Assembly: GCF_001700505.1 (NCBI RefSeq)
Contig: NZ_MAPV01000054.1
Coordinates: 1-61,364, forward strand
DNA: 61,364 nt
Source: Streptomyces mutomycini
GTDB lineage: Bacteria; Actinomycetota; Actinomycetes; Streptomycetales; Streptomycetaceae
Direction of reading: 5' to 3'
A program made the translations under genes and the position numbers. Positions 42,127 through 50,392 of this stretch are shown here, one piece after another; position 1 is the stretch's first letter, and every line of letters begins with the position of its first letter. The notes under the pieces are model-generated. The model saw nothing but the letters and a program-made list of their open reading frames with translations, made no database searches and was not told the origin of the DNA.

Positions 42127-42486
42127 TCAGTCCCATTCCAGGCCGCCCCGGCGCCACACATACGCGTAGGCGACGAAGACGGTGAGCACGAAGAGCAGCA
42201 TCTCCACGAGCCCGAAGATCCCCAGGGCGTCGAAGGTGACCGCCCAGGGATAGAGGAAGACGATCTCGATGTCGAAGACGATGAACAGCATCGCCGTCAG
42301 GTAGTACTTGATGGGGAAACGGCCGCCTCCGGCTGGAGTGGGGGTGGGTTCGATACCGCACTCGTACGCTTCGAGCTTTGCCCGGTTGTAACGCCTGGGG
42401 CCGATAAGCGTGGCCATCACCACGGAGAAGATCGCAAACCCTGCCCCCAGGGCGCCGAGCACGAGGATGGGCGCGTAGGCATTCAC
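42127..42486 (-). CDS. nuoA: NADH-quinone oxidoreductase subunit A, first gene of the operon
   Basis: A 119-aa three-helix membrane subunit with KLEAYECGIEPTP, KYYLTAMLFIVFDIEIVFLY and EMLLFVLTVFVAYAYVW. GTG 42486 has AAGGAG eight bases upstream; the longer open frame to 42600 runs through the operator region and is not supported. It heads the 14-gene nuoA-N operon, controlled presumably from the region containing the Rex-type site at 42567-42582. Confidence 0.95.
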   Translation of the reverse strand: MNAYAPILVLGALGAGFAIFSVVMATLIGPRRYNRAKLEAYECGIEPTPTPAGGGRFPIKYYLTAMLFIVFDIEIVFLYPWAVTFDALGIFGLVEMLLFVLTVFVAYAYVWRRGGLEWD

Positions 42487-42566
42487 GCTCCTCGCTCCTT
42501 CCAGTCGTCCTTGACCGTTGGACCGCATCGGGCGACCGGCTCGCCACCTCACCAAGATCGTGCACA

Positions 42567-42582
42567 TGTGAGGCAGTTCACA
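42567..42582. promoter_or_regulatory. Rex-type operator (ROP) upstream of nuoA
   Basis: Read on the minus strand, TGTGAACTGCCTCACA differs at one position from the Streptomyces Rex consensus TGTGAAC-N3-TTCACA. It lies 81 bp upstream of the nuoA GTG. Rex represses respiratory genes when NADH/NAD+ is low, which would tie nuo expression to its substrate. Confidence 0.75.
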
Positions 42583-43378
42583 AGCCCGACTGCCCCGCAT
42601 CCTATGCCTGCCGTCCTGTGATCTGCGACACGGGGTACGCCACCGTCTTTGTGATCTCCACCACCTGACGAACGATCATGAAGTCGGATGAGCGGTGATC
42701 TTCGTACGCGAAGCGGCCGTGCGGTTACGAGACGTGACATCTTGCGGCGTTACCGCTGGTCAAAGACCCACGGCACTATCAATCGACGGACCGTACAAGC
42801 AAATTGGCGGTGGACGCGGGGCTGGTGATATAGGAACCGGCATCACGAGGCAGCCACTCGGACGGGGGGCCTCCGGTACCGATGTGGACAATGCGCGCGC
42901 ATTCACGAACTTCCGGGCGCACGGCGACGCGGGACGAGCGCGCGGCACGCGGCCCGGGACGCGAGGGGCTCGAGGGGCACGAGGGTTCCCCGGGCGGGGC
43001 TCCCGACAGTCGGCCCCACAAACGGACATGACTCACCAATAGGTCAGACCGCCGGGCGAGCGCGGCCGGCCTCGCCCCGCACGCGGCGCGCGACCGCGCG
43101 GTTGCCTCTCACGGAAGAGCCATGCTGTGACCTGCATCACTCCATGCCTGCTTCAAGACAAGCGGGCTTGGCCAACCGTGTGAACAGATGGTAAGCGACG
43201 GGCAATTCGGGCGTATTGAAAGAACGCCGTGATCACAGGGGTGCACACGGGTGCCCGATTTGCCCGTTAGGGCGTCAATAAAGGCCCCCAATAAGCGGAT
43301 TCACAGATTCCGAACGTAACTGTGTCGCAACACACGTTTCTTGATGGGACCCCTACAGCCCTGATAGCGCTAGTACCC
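42583..43378. other. 796-bp non-coding region between the nuoA operator and the NlpC/P60 gene
   Basis: Short frames on both strands lack ribosome-binding sites and have poor codon bias. I see one candidate regulatory dyad (43126-43141) and lower-GC sequence toward 43300-43378 that should contain the hydrolase promoter. I looked for a c-di-AMP (ydaO) riboswitch, expected before some wall hydrolases, and could not find its conserved elements. Confidence 0.6.
43126..43141. promoter_or_regulatory. CRP-like dyad upstream of the NlpC/P60 gene
   Basis: TGTGACCTGCATCACT matches the CRP half-site pattern TGTGA-N6-TCACA at nine of ten positions. It is 238 bp upstream of the hydrolase ATG. Streptomyces Crp is known to act around germination and wall remodelling; the assignment is tentative. 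Confidence 0.35.
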
Positions 43379-44203
43379 ATGTCCCACACCGCTCACATAC
43401 CCAGCCACCGGAAGCCCCGCCAGAGTGCCTCGAAGACGGCCCTGCGGGCAGGAGTTGCCGGTGGCATGCTCAGCACCATCGCGATCGCGGGTGCAGCCGG
43501 TCCGGCTCAGGCCGAGCCGGTGACCCAGACCATCGAGATGCCCACCATCACGTCCGGGCTCTCCGCATCCGTCGCCGCGTCCGCGCAGGCAACCAAGGCG
43601 GTCGCCCTCGACCTGGAGATCCAGGCCCACGAGGACGCCGCCGCCACCACAGCTGCCAAGACCGCCGAGAAGGCCAAGGCCGAGGCGGTCCGCAAGGCCG
43701 AGGCCAAGAAGAAGGCCGAAGCAGCCGCCGAAGCAGAGGCCAAGGCCAAGGCGGAGGCCGCCGAGCGCGCGTCCCGCTCCGCCGAGCGCACCACGCTCAG
43801 CGCGTCCACCGGCTCGTCCTCCTCCACGCCGTCGTCCTCCAGCGCCACCGGGTCCGCCGCGTCCGTCATCGCGTTCGCGCAGTCCCAGGTCGGCGACGCG
43901 TACGTCTCCGGCGGCACGGGCCCGAACTCGTGGGACTGCTCGGGTTTGGTCCAGGCCGCCTTCGGCTCCGTGGGCATCGACCTTCCGCGCGTCTCGCAGA
44001 GCCAGTCGACGGCCGGGACCCAGGTCTCGCTCGACAACCTCCAGCCCGGCGACATCCTGTACTGGGGCGGCGCGGGCAGCGCCTACCACGTCGGGATCTA
44101 CGTGGGCGGCGGCGAGTTCGTCGGTGCGCAGAACTCCAGCACCGGTGTCGTGCAGCAGACCCTGGACTACGACCCGCCGTCGGGCGCGGTCCGCGTTCTC
44201 TGA
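43379..44203 (+). CDS. secreted NlpC/P60-family peptidoglycan endopeptidase
   Basis: A 274-aa exported protein. A long signal peptide (about 45 residues, ending GPAQA-E) is followed by an Ala/Lys/Glu-rich helical segment (about 75-150), a Ser/Thr linker and a C-terminal NlpC/P60 domain with catalytic Cys in SWDCSGLVQAAFG and His in AYHVGIYVGGG. Such enzymes cut D-Glu-mDAP bonds in stem peptides. ATG 43379 is preferred to 43322 because it begins the signal peptide cleanly; no Shine-Dalgarno sequence is visible for either. Followed by a strong terminator. Confidence 0.9.
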   Translation: MSHTAHIPSHRKPRQSASKTALRAGVAGGMLSTIAIAGAAGPAQAEPVTQTIEMPTITSGLSASVAASAQATKAVALDLEIQAHEDAAATTAAKTAEKAKAEAVRKAEAKKKAEAAAEAEAKAKAEAAERASRSAERTTLSASTGSSSSTPSSSSATGSAASVIAFAQSQVGDAYVSGGTGPNSWDCSGLVQAAFGSVGIDLPRVSQSQSTAGTQVSLDNLQPGDILYWGGAGSAYHVGIYVGGGEFVGAQNSSTGVVQQTLDYDPPSGAVRVL

Positions 44204-44234
44204 TTCACAAGCTCCGCACACCCGGGCACGACCG

Positions 44235-44269
44235 CGGGCCGTCACTCCACCGCTCGGAGTGACGGCCCG
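44235..44269. terminator. bidirectional terminator between the NlpC/P60 and mannosyltransferase genes
   Basis: Perfect 14-bp stem (CGGGCCGTCACTCC at 44235-44248, complement at 44256-44269) with a seven-base loop, between two convergent genes and adjoining the mannosyltransferase stop. Confidence 0.8.
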
Positions 44270-45751
44270 TCATCGTGCCGTGGGCGCGCCCGCCTCCACG
44301 GCGGCTTCCGCCGGCAGACGCTGGCCCGGCACTCGTCCCCGCTCCCGGCCGGCCCGTTCCCTGCGCAGGAGCACCACGCCCGCCGCGCAGACGAGCGCCG
44401 CCAGCACGAAACCGTACGGCGGGGTCGAGCCCGAGGGCTGCGTCTCGTAGACGAGCGCCGCCGACAGCACGGTCACCGTGCCCATGGCCCGGCCGCCGCT
44501 CGCGGTGGCGGCGATCACCGCCGTGGCCCACAGCAGATACCAGGGCTGCACCATCGGCGAGAGCGCGACGAGGACCAGCAGCGCGAGGCCCAGGGCACGA
44601 ACGGGTTCCATGCGCCCGGTCGTCGCGTGCCAGGCGAGACGGGCGATCAGCGCCAGGGCGACCAGCAGCCCCAGGTTCTGCACCGCGGCCTTGACCGGAT
44701 CCGGGTCGGTTCCGGCCGTCAGCCGCAGGAGTTCGCCCAGTCCGAGGCCGAGGTCGCTGCTGAGGGACAGCGCGGTGTGGATGCGTGCCGCGACGCTCTG
44801 CGTCCCGAGCCAGCCGAAGCCAGTACCGCCGAGGAACGTCACGCCGACGACGACGGCCCCGGCGACCAGCCCGGGTGCCAGAAGCCCCTTCGCCACCCTG
44901 CGTACGGCCGGACCGCTCGCGGCCCGGCCCACCAGGACGCCGACGAACAGCAGCGCCACCGCCGCGGGCGACTTGACCATCATGGCCAGCCCGATGACCG
45001 CCGACCCGGTGATCCACCTCCCCCGCAGGGCGAGCAGCACGCCGGCCAGCATGAGGCCCGTCATCAGCCCGTCGTTGTGGACGCCACCGACCACGTGGAT
45101 GAGCAGCAGCGGATTCATCGCCCCGAGCCACAGCGCGGTGCTCTCGCCGCGGCCGTGCTCCCGGGCGAGGTTGCGCAGGGCCCAGACGATCAGCACCAGC
45201 GATCCGAGGGCGATCAGGCGCATCCCCAGCACGGCGGGCACGATGGTGCCGCCGCTCGCCCAGGCAACGCCGCGCGCGAGGAGGAGGAAGAACGGCCCGT
45301 ACGGCGCCGGGGTGTCCGTCCAGTGCCCGCCGACGCTCGCCGCCGCGTCCCCGCCCGGCCCGCCGGGGTCGAGGACGGACGGCCCCACGCTGTAGACGTC
45401 GTGTCCTTCGAGGACCATGGCGCCCTGCGCGATGTAGCTGTAGACGTCCGCGCTGTACAGCGGGGGCGCGAGGACCAGCGGGGCCGTCCACCACGCGAGG
45501 GTGACGAGGGTGTCGCGTACGGAGGCGCCCGCTCTCCCGTGCAGCCACCACGCGACGACGAGCACCGTCAGGCCGCCGTACGCCAGTGCGTAGCCGGCGG
45601 CGGTCACCGCGGTCCCGTGGGGGACCCACAGTCCCCACGGGTCGTGGGCCGGCAGCGTGCCGACGGCCCAGCCGCCCAGTGCTACCGCCGCCGACCCGGC
45701 CGTGCCGAGCCGGCGGTGACCGCGGGTGGTCCATGCCCCTGTCGCCCCCAT
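44270..45751 (-). CDS. MptB-like polyprenol-phosphomannose-dependent alpha-1,6-mannosyltransferase
   Basis: A 493-aa GT-C-type membrane glycosyltransferase with 12-13 hydrophobic segments. The acidic catalytic loop after TM2 is PPLYSADVYSYIAQGAM, followed by the loop HDVYSVGPSVLDPGGPGGD; later MNPLLLIHVVGGVHNDGLM and SPMVQPWYLLWA fit the MptB/GT87-like family that extends mannan chains in actinobacteria. ATG 45751 sits six bases after a TAGGTT -10, so the message is probably leaderless. Confidence 0.82.
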   Translation of the reverse strand: MGATGAWTTRGHRRLGTAGSAAVALGGWAVGTLPAHDPWGLWVPHGTAVTAAGYALAYGGLTVLVVAWWLHGRAGASVRDTLVTLAWWTAPLVLAPPLYSADVYSYIAQGAMVLEGHDVYSVGPSVLDPGGPGGDAAASVGGHWTDTPAPYGPFFLLLARGVAWASGGTIVPAVLGMRLIALGSLVLIVWALRNLAREHGRGESTALWLGAMNPLLLIHVVGGVHNDGLMTGLMLAGVLLALRGRWITGSAVIGLAMMVKSPAAVALLFVGVLVGRAASGPAVRRVAKGLLAPGLVAGAVVVGVTFLGGTGFGWLGTQSVAARIHTALSLSSDLGLGLGELLRLTAGTDPDPVKAAVQNLGLLVALALIARLAWHATTGRMEPVRALGLALLVLVALSPMVQPWYLLWATAVIAATASGGRAMGTVTVLSAALVYETQPSGSTPPYGFVLAALVCAAGVVLLRRERAGRERGRVPGQRLPAEAAVEAGAPTAR

Positions 45752-45757
45752 GGCCCG

Positions 45758-45763
45758 AACCTA
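45758..45763 (-). promoter_or_regulatory. leaderless promoter -10 for the mannosyltransferase gene
   Basis: TAGGTT on the minus strand, then CGGGCC and ATG at 45751; no ribosome-binding site. Confidence 0.6.
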
Positions 45764-45793
45764 TCGCAGGGCGGGCGGCCGGGGCCTCGGCGG

Positions 45794-47077
45794 TCAGGCC
45801 TTCGGAGCGACCTTCGAAAGCCCGTTGATGATGCGGTCCATGGCGTCGCCGCCCGTCGGGTCGGTGAGGTTGGCGAGCATCTTCAGCGTGAACTTCATCA
45901 GGACCGGGTGGGTCAGACCGCGCTGGGTGGCGATCTTCATGACCTTCGGGTTCCCGATCATCTTCACGAAGGCGCGGCCCAGCGTGTAGTAGCCGCCGTA
46001 GGTGTCCTTGAGGATCTTCGGGTAGTTGTGCAGGGCCAGTTCCCGCTGCGCCGGGGTGGCGCGGGCGTGGGCCTGGACGATGACGTCCGCGGCGATCTGG
46101 CCCGACTCCATGGCGTACGCGATGCCCTCGCCGTTGAAGGGGTTGACGAGCCCGCCCGCGTCCCCGACGAGCAGCAGGCCCTTGGTGTAGTGCGGCTGGC
46201 GGTTGAAGGCCATCGGGAGTGCGGCGCCGCGGATCGGCGTCGTCATGTTCTCGGGGGTGTAGCCCCAGTCCTCCGGCATCGAAGCGCACCACGCCTTGAG
46301 CACCTCGCGCCAGTCGAGCTCCTTGAACGCCGACGAGGAGTTGAGGATGCCGAGGCCGACGTTGGACGTGCCGTCGCCCATGCCGAAGATCCAGCCGTAA
46401 CCGGGCAGCAGGCGGTCCTCGGCGCCGCGGCGGTCCCACAGCTCCAGCCAGGACTCCAGGTAGTCGTCGTCGTGGCGGGGCGAGGTGAAGTACGTGCGGA
46501 CCGCGACACCCATCGGGCGGTCCTCGCGGCGGTGCAGGCCCATGTGGAGCGACAGCCGGGTGGAGTTGCCGTCGGCGGCGACGACCAGCGGGGCGTGGAA
46601 GGTGACCGGGGTCTTCTCCTCGCCGAGCTTGGCGTGGACTCCGGTGATACGGCCGGTGCGCTCGTCCTTGACCGGCTCGCCGACGTTGCAGCGCTCGTAG
46701 AGCCGCGCGCCCGCCTTCTGGGCCTGGCGGGCCAGCTGTTCGTCGAAGTCGTCACGCTTGCGGACCAGACCGTAGTCCGGGTACGAGGCGAGGTCCGGCC
46801 AGTCCAGCTGGAGGCGGCTGCCGCCGCCGATGATGCGCAGGCCCTTGTTGCGCAGCCAGCCGGCCTCTTCGGAGATGTCGATGCCCATGGAGACGAGCTG
46901 CTTGGTCGCGCGCGGGGTGAGACCGTCGCCGCAGACCTTCTCTCGCGGGAAGGCCGTCTTCTCCAGGAGAAGGACGTCGAGTCCGGCCTTGGCGAGGTAG
47001 TACGCGGTCGTGGAGCCGGCTGGGCCCGCTCCGACGACGATCACGTCCGCGCTGTGCTCGGAGAGGGGCTCGGTCAC
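45794..47077 (-). CDS. geranylgeranyl-reductase-family flavoprotein, likely menaquinone side-chain reductase (MenJ-like)
   Basis: A 427-aa FAD-dependent oxidoreductase: ADVIVVGAGPAGSTTAYYLA (dinucleotide-binding), FPREKVCGDGLTPRA, and GLLLVGDAGGLVNPFNGEGI close the FAD site, in the order typical of geranylgeranyl reductases. Streptomycete menaquinones are partly saturated (for example MK-9(H6), MK-9(H8)), and the gene lies beside menG and near mqnC/mqnA, so reduction of the quinone side chain is the best guess; lipid-linker reduction in another pathway is the alternative. GTG 47077 follows GGGAG at eight bases. Confidence 0.85.
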   Translation of the reverse strand: MTEPLSEHSADVIVVGAGPAGSTTAYYLAKAGLDVLLLEKTAFPREKVCGDGLTPRATKQLVSMGIDISEEAGWLRNKGLRIIGGGSRLQLDWPDLASYPDYGLVRKRDDFDEQLARQAQKAGARLYERCNVGEPVKDERTGRITGVHAKLGEEKTPVTFHAPLVVAADGNSTRLSLHMGLHRREDRPMGVAVRTYFTSPRHDDDYLESWLELWDRRGAEDRLLPGYGWIFGMGDGTSNVGLGILNSSSAFKELDWREVLKAWCASMPEDWGYTPENMTTPIRGAALPMAFNRQPHYTKGLLLVGDAGGLVNPFNGEGIAYAMESGQIAADVIVQAHARATPAQRELALHNYPKILKDTYGGYYTLGRAFVKMIGNPKVMKIATQRGLTHPVLMKFTLKMLANLTDPTGGDAMDRIINGLSKVAPKA

Positions 47078-47173
47078 GGTCGGATCTCCCGAAGACTCGA
47101 ATTCGCGTGCCGCGCGGCACATGTCACGTGCAGTCTATGGGTGCCTGCTGATCAACCTCCCGAAGGGCTCCCG

Positions 47174-47692
47174 ATGCCGCACGCACATGACTCGACGCCG
47201 TCCGTACATCTGCGCGTCCCCACCGACGAGGACGCCGTCGCCTGGTACCGGGTGTTCGACGACCCGGAGGTCATGGAGTTCCACGGCGGCCGCTCGGCGG
47301 AGTACTCCGTCTACGACGAGCTGACCGCTCGCCAGCGACGGCACGACGCGGAGCTCGGCCACTGCCTGTGGACGGTGCTGGACGACGCCGGCCAGGTGCT
47401 CGGCTTCACGGGCGCCCAGCCGTGGCCGCACGAGTCGTTCGGCCCGGTGGGAGAGGTCGAGATCGGCTGGCGGCTGGGCCGGGCGTCGTGGGGGCACGGT
47501 TACGCGACGGCCGCCGCACGGGTCACGCTGGAACGGCTCAGGGCTCTCGGGCTGCGGGAGGTCGTGGCGATGGTCAACACGCGAAACGCCCGATCGGCGG
47601 CGCTGGCCGAACGGCTCGGCATGCGGCAGGCGGAGTCGTACACCATCCCGCTGACGGACCAGGAGGCGTACTGCTTCCGGCTGGAGCTCTGA
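47174..47692 (+). CDS. GNAT-family N-acetyltransferase
   Basis: A 172-aa RimJ/RimL-like acetyltransferase. VPTDEDAVAWYRVFDDPEVM opens the fold, and the acetyl-CoA motif is IGWRLGRASWGHGYATAAAR, followed by VNTRNARSAALAERLGM. Target unknown. ATG 47174; AAGGG lies ten bases upstream. Divergent from the reductase gene and convergent with menG. Confidence 0.88.
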   Translation: MPHAHDSTPSVHLRVPTDEDAVAWYRVFDDPEVMEFHGGRSAEYSVYDELTARQRRHDAELGHCLWTVLDDAGQVLGFTGAQPWPHESFGPVGEVEIGWRLGRASWGHGYATAAARVTLERLRALGLREVVAMVNTRNARSAALAERLGMRQAESYTIPLTDQEAYCFRLEL

Positions 47693-47704
47693 GCCGCCGC
47701 CCGG

Positions 47705-48397
47705 TCAGTCGCGCACGCCCCGGTGGAGCGCCACCACGCCGCCGGTGAGGTTGCGGAAGGCCACCTTCGACCAGCCGGCCTTCCGCAGCAGCGACGCGAG
47801 GCCGGCCTGGTCGGGCCAGGCACGGATCGACTCGGCGAGGTAGACGTAGGCGTCCGGGTTGGAGGACACCGCCCGCGCCACCGGCGGCAGCGCGCGCATC
47901 AGGTACTCGGTGTAGACGGTCCGGAAGGGCGCCCAGGTCGGCTGGGAGAACTCGCAGATCACCACCCGGCCGCCGCGCTTGGTGACCCGGTACAGCTCGC
48001 TCAGTGCGGCGTCGGTGTCCTGGATGTTGCGCAGCCCGAAGGAGATCGTGACCGCGTCGAAGGTCTCGTCCTTGAACGGGAGCTTCGTGCCGTCACCCGC
48101 GGTGAACGGCATCCACGGGTGGCGCTCCTTGCCGACCCTGAGCATCCCGATCGAGAAGTCGCAGGGCACCACGTAGGCACCGGCCCGGGCGAACGGCTGC
48201 GAGGAGGTGGCCGTACCGGCCGCCAGGTCGAGGATCTTCTGGGCCGGGCGGGCGTCGACCGCCCGGGCGACCTCCTTGCGCCAGAGCCGCGCCTGTCCGA
48301 GCGACAGCACGTCGTTGGTGAGGTCGTAGTTCGCCGCCACGTCGTCGAACATCGAGGCGACTTCGTGCGGCTGCTTGTCCAGGGATGCTCGGGTCAC
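47705..48397 (-). CDS. menG: demethylmenaquinone methyltransferase
   Basis: A 230-aa SAM-dependent UbiE/MenG methyltransferase carrying out the last step of menaquinone synthesis. [20 protein letters not shown] (N-terminal family signature), [17 protein letters not shown] (SAM motif I), [15 protein letters not shown] and [12 protein letters not shown] are all present. GTG 48397 is the likely start, although GGGAGG is directly adjacent; a TTG four codons upstream is possible. Confidence 0.95.
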   Translation of the reverse strand: MTRASLDKQPHEVASMFDDVAANYDLTNDVLSLGQARLWRKEVARAVDARPAQKILDLAAGTATSSQPFARAGAYVVPCDFSIGMLRVGKERHPWMPFTAGDGTKLPFKDETFDAVTISFGLRNIQDTDAALSELYRVTKRGGRVVICEFSQPTWAPFRTVYTEYLMRALPPVARAVSSNPDAYVYLAESIRAWPDQAGLASLLRKAGWSKVAFRNLTGGVVALHRGVRD

Positions 48398-48766
48398 CCT
48401 CCCATTCAAGCAGCCCCGCCCGCCGTCCCTCGCGGCGGCGTGGGACGGCCCCGGCCTTTCGGGCCCGGACGCGCTCCTGCGGTGACGTTCCCGGCCCGTC
48501 CGGACGGCGGCGGGACACCCCCGGAGCCGATCGCCCCCGATTCCGGGAACAGCACCGCCCTGATCCACGTCTCACCGGACGGGGAGGAAGGGTTTTCCAT
48601 GCCGGTGCCCACGCGGCAACTCCTTTGTGCAGCACGGGAGAGCGGACCGCTGGACGCCGAGCGGCACGCGGAGGGGCACCGGTGCGCGGGCAGCAGGTCA
48701 GCGTGCGGGGCGGATGATCCATCCGGACTGTACGGCCATACCGAAACCACGGATGATCATCAGAAC
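48398..48766. other. 369-bp divergent promoter region between menG and the DUF3152 gene
   Basis: No convincing gene. The DUF3152 frame stays open upstream with an ATG at 48600 preceded by GAAGGG, but codons between 48600 and 48766 have weak GC bias in third positions, so it is probably non-coding leader sequence. No clear operator seen. Confidence 0.5.
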
Positions 48767-49708
48767 ATGCACAGTGACGAGACACACCGAATACGAGGCG
48801 CCGCCGGGGGCCGCGGGGGTGCCGGAGCACCCGCACCGGGGAGACGGCCCTCGCGCGCGCAGTCCCGGAGGGACACGGCCCGCCGGAAACGGCTGAGACG
48901 AAGACGGGCGGCCCTGGCCGGGACCGTGGTCGTGTCGGCGGCCGTCGCGGCGTTCCTCTACGTCGCCCCGCCGTGGCAGGACGACGGCTCGGCGGTCGCG
49001 GCCGGCCAGGAGCCCGCCCGGCCCTCCGCGGCCGGGACCTCGCCGCCGGCCCCCGCCTCGGCCTCGCCGAAGTTACTGGTGAGCCCGAAGCCCTCGGAGC
49101 CGCCCGGGGACTCGCCGGGCACCGAGGAGTCCGTCGACCCGGACTCCGTGCCGCACTCGGGTCCCGGCACCTTCACGGTGGCGCGCGAGGGCGTCACGTC
49201 CGAAGGCGGCGGCAGCCGCTACCGCGTCGAGGTGGAGGACGGCATCGGGGTGGATCCGGACAGCGCCGCGGAGGACGTCGCGGAGATACTCGCCGACCCA
49301 CGGGGCTGGAGCAAGGGCAAGAGCCGCACCTTCCGTCAGGTCGGCGACGGATCGGCCGGGCTGGTGATCCGGATCGGGACGCCGAAGACCACCGACCGGC
49401 TCTGCGGGCGGTACGGACTGAACACCAGGGGCGAGGTGAACTGCCGCGGCGGGGACAACGTCATGGTCAACCTGGCCCGGTGGCAGCTGGGTTCACCGAC
49501 GTTCGACGGCCCCGCGTCCGAGTACCGGGCGCTGATCATCAACCACGAGGTGGGCCACTGGCTGGGCCACGGCCACGAGACCTGCCCCGGACCCGGCAAG
49601 CCGGCCCCCGCCATGATGCAGCAGATCAAGGGGCTGAAGGGCTGCACGTCCAACGCCTGGCCCTACGACACGGACGGCCGCTACCTGGGCGGGCCCTCCG
49701 TGCCGTGA
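48767..49708 (+). CDS. DUF3152 membrane-anchored protein with a zinc-metalloprotease-like motif
   Basis: About 313 aa. A basic N-terminus, one transmembrane segment near residues 47-68 (ALAGTVVVSAAVAAFLYVAP), a Pro/Ala/Ser linker to about residue 125, then a globular DUF3152 domain. INHEVGHWLGHGHETC fits HExxHxxGxxH, the zinc site of metzincin-like proteases, and cysteines in RLCGRYGL, VNCRGG, ETCPG and KGCTSN may form disulfides outside the cell. ATG 48767 is chosen. Divergent from menG. Substrate unknown. Confidence 0.82.
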   Translation: MHSDETHRIRGAAGGRGGAGAPAPGRRPSRAQSRRDTARRKRLRRRRAALAGTVVVSAAVAAFLYVAPPWQDDGSAVAAGQEPARPSAAGTSPPAPASASPKLLVSPKPSEPPGDSPGTEESVDPDSVPHSGPGTFTVAREGVTSEGGGSRYRVEVEDGIGVDPDSAAEDVAEILADPRGWSKGKSRTFRQVGDGSAGLVIRIGTPKTTDRLCGRYGLNTRGEVNCRGGDNVMVNLARWQLGSPTFDGPASEYRALIINHEVGHWLGHGHETCPGPGKPAPAMMQQIKGLKGCTSNAWPYDTDGRYLGGPSVP

Positions 49709-49740
49709 GGCCGCCGCCGGGACTTCCCGGGGACGCGGCC

Positions 49741-50385
49741 TCACCGCCGCCGGTACACCAGCCGCCCGCCGAGCACCGTGGCCACGCAGGTCGCCGCCCC
49801 CGCCGCGCACAGCCCAGCCTCGTCCGGCACGTCGAAGACCGCCAGGTCGGCGCGGCCTCCGACGGCGAGCGGGCCGTGCGCGGATCCCCGCAGGTCACGT
49901 CCGCGCGCGAAGGGGTCCAGGCCGGGTTCGCCCGCCGGGGCCCCGGCGGGCGGGACCTCCGTCAGACCCGCGCGGCGCACGGCGGTGCGCACGGCGGGTT
50001 CGGTGAAGCCGCCGGCAAGGTGGGTGGTGCCGTGGCGCAGCATGCGCTGCAGCCCGCGCCGTACGCTGCCGGCCCGGCGGGGCCCGTCCATCTGCTCGGC
50101 GAGACGCTCGAACTCGGCTCCGGACAGGGGCTGTTCGCCGAGCTCGTCCGCCTCGCGCGGGTCGGGGTGGTAGCGGCGGGTCAGCAGCGGCAGGCCGTCC
50201 CACTGGCACAGCCCCGGGGTGAGGACGCCCGGCCACTGCCGGACCCGGGCCGCCGGGTGCGCGTCCACGACCTGCTCGTACGGCCCGAGGGCCACGATCC
50301 GGTCGCCGTCCACGGCGACGGCGCCCCCGTCGATGCCTGCCGCGCCGACCGGAAGGACCAGCGGCGCGGCGTGAACGGTCAGCAC
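49741..50385 (-). CDS. truncated amidohydrolase-related protein without a metal centre (imidazolonepropionase-like ends)
   Basis: A 214-aa protein. The N-terminal beta region (GGAVAVDGDRIVALGPYEQV, then WPGVLTPGL) and C-terminal beta region (GPLAVGGRADLAVFDVPDE, TVLGGRLVYRR) match the composite sandwich domain that flanks the barrel in amidohydrolases, and RRGLQRMLRHGTTHLAGGF resembles one barrel element. The metal-binding HxH after PG(L/F) is replaced by CQWDG, and about half of the barrel is absent. GTG 50385 with GAGG upstream begins 7 bp after the mqnC stop, so it is co-transcribed with mqnC. A catalytic role is doubtful. Confidence 0.8.
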   Translation of the reverse strand: MLTVHAAPLVLPVGAAGIDGGAVAVDGDRIVALGPYEQVVDAHPAARVRQWPGVLTPGLCQWDGLPLLTRRYHPDPREADELGEQPLSGAEFERLAEQMDGPRRAGSVRRGLQRMLRHGTTHLAGGFTEPAVRTAVRRAGLTEVPPAGAPAGEPGLDPFARGRDLRGSAHGPLAVGGRADLAVFDVPDEAGLCAAGAATCVATVLGGRLVYRRR

Positions 50386-50392
50386 GGGTGCC

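Noticed and set aside
42487..42600. Longer NuoA with an N-terminal extension to 42600
   Set aside because: The extension crosses the Rex operator, has no ribosome-binding site and poor codon bias; GTG 42486 has a good AAGGAG and gives the usual 119 aa.
43126..43141. Second Rex operator
   Set aside because: Only the outer TGTGA/TCAC half-sites match; the AAC and TT positions of the Rex consensus are absent, so a CRP-type reading fits better.
43140..43378. c-di-AMP (ydaO) riboswitch before the NlpC/P60 gene
   Set aside because: Expected from other streptomycete wall hydrolases, but the conserved GGGGAACC, GGGUGAAUC and CCCGACAGCU-type elements are not present.
48600..48766. DUF3152 start at ATG 48600
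   Set aside because: A GAAGGG lies upstream, but third-position GC between 48600 and 48766 is far below the gene body and the resulting N-terminus would have no recognisable feature before the signal/TM segment.
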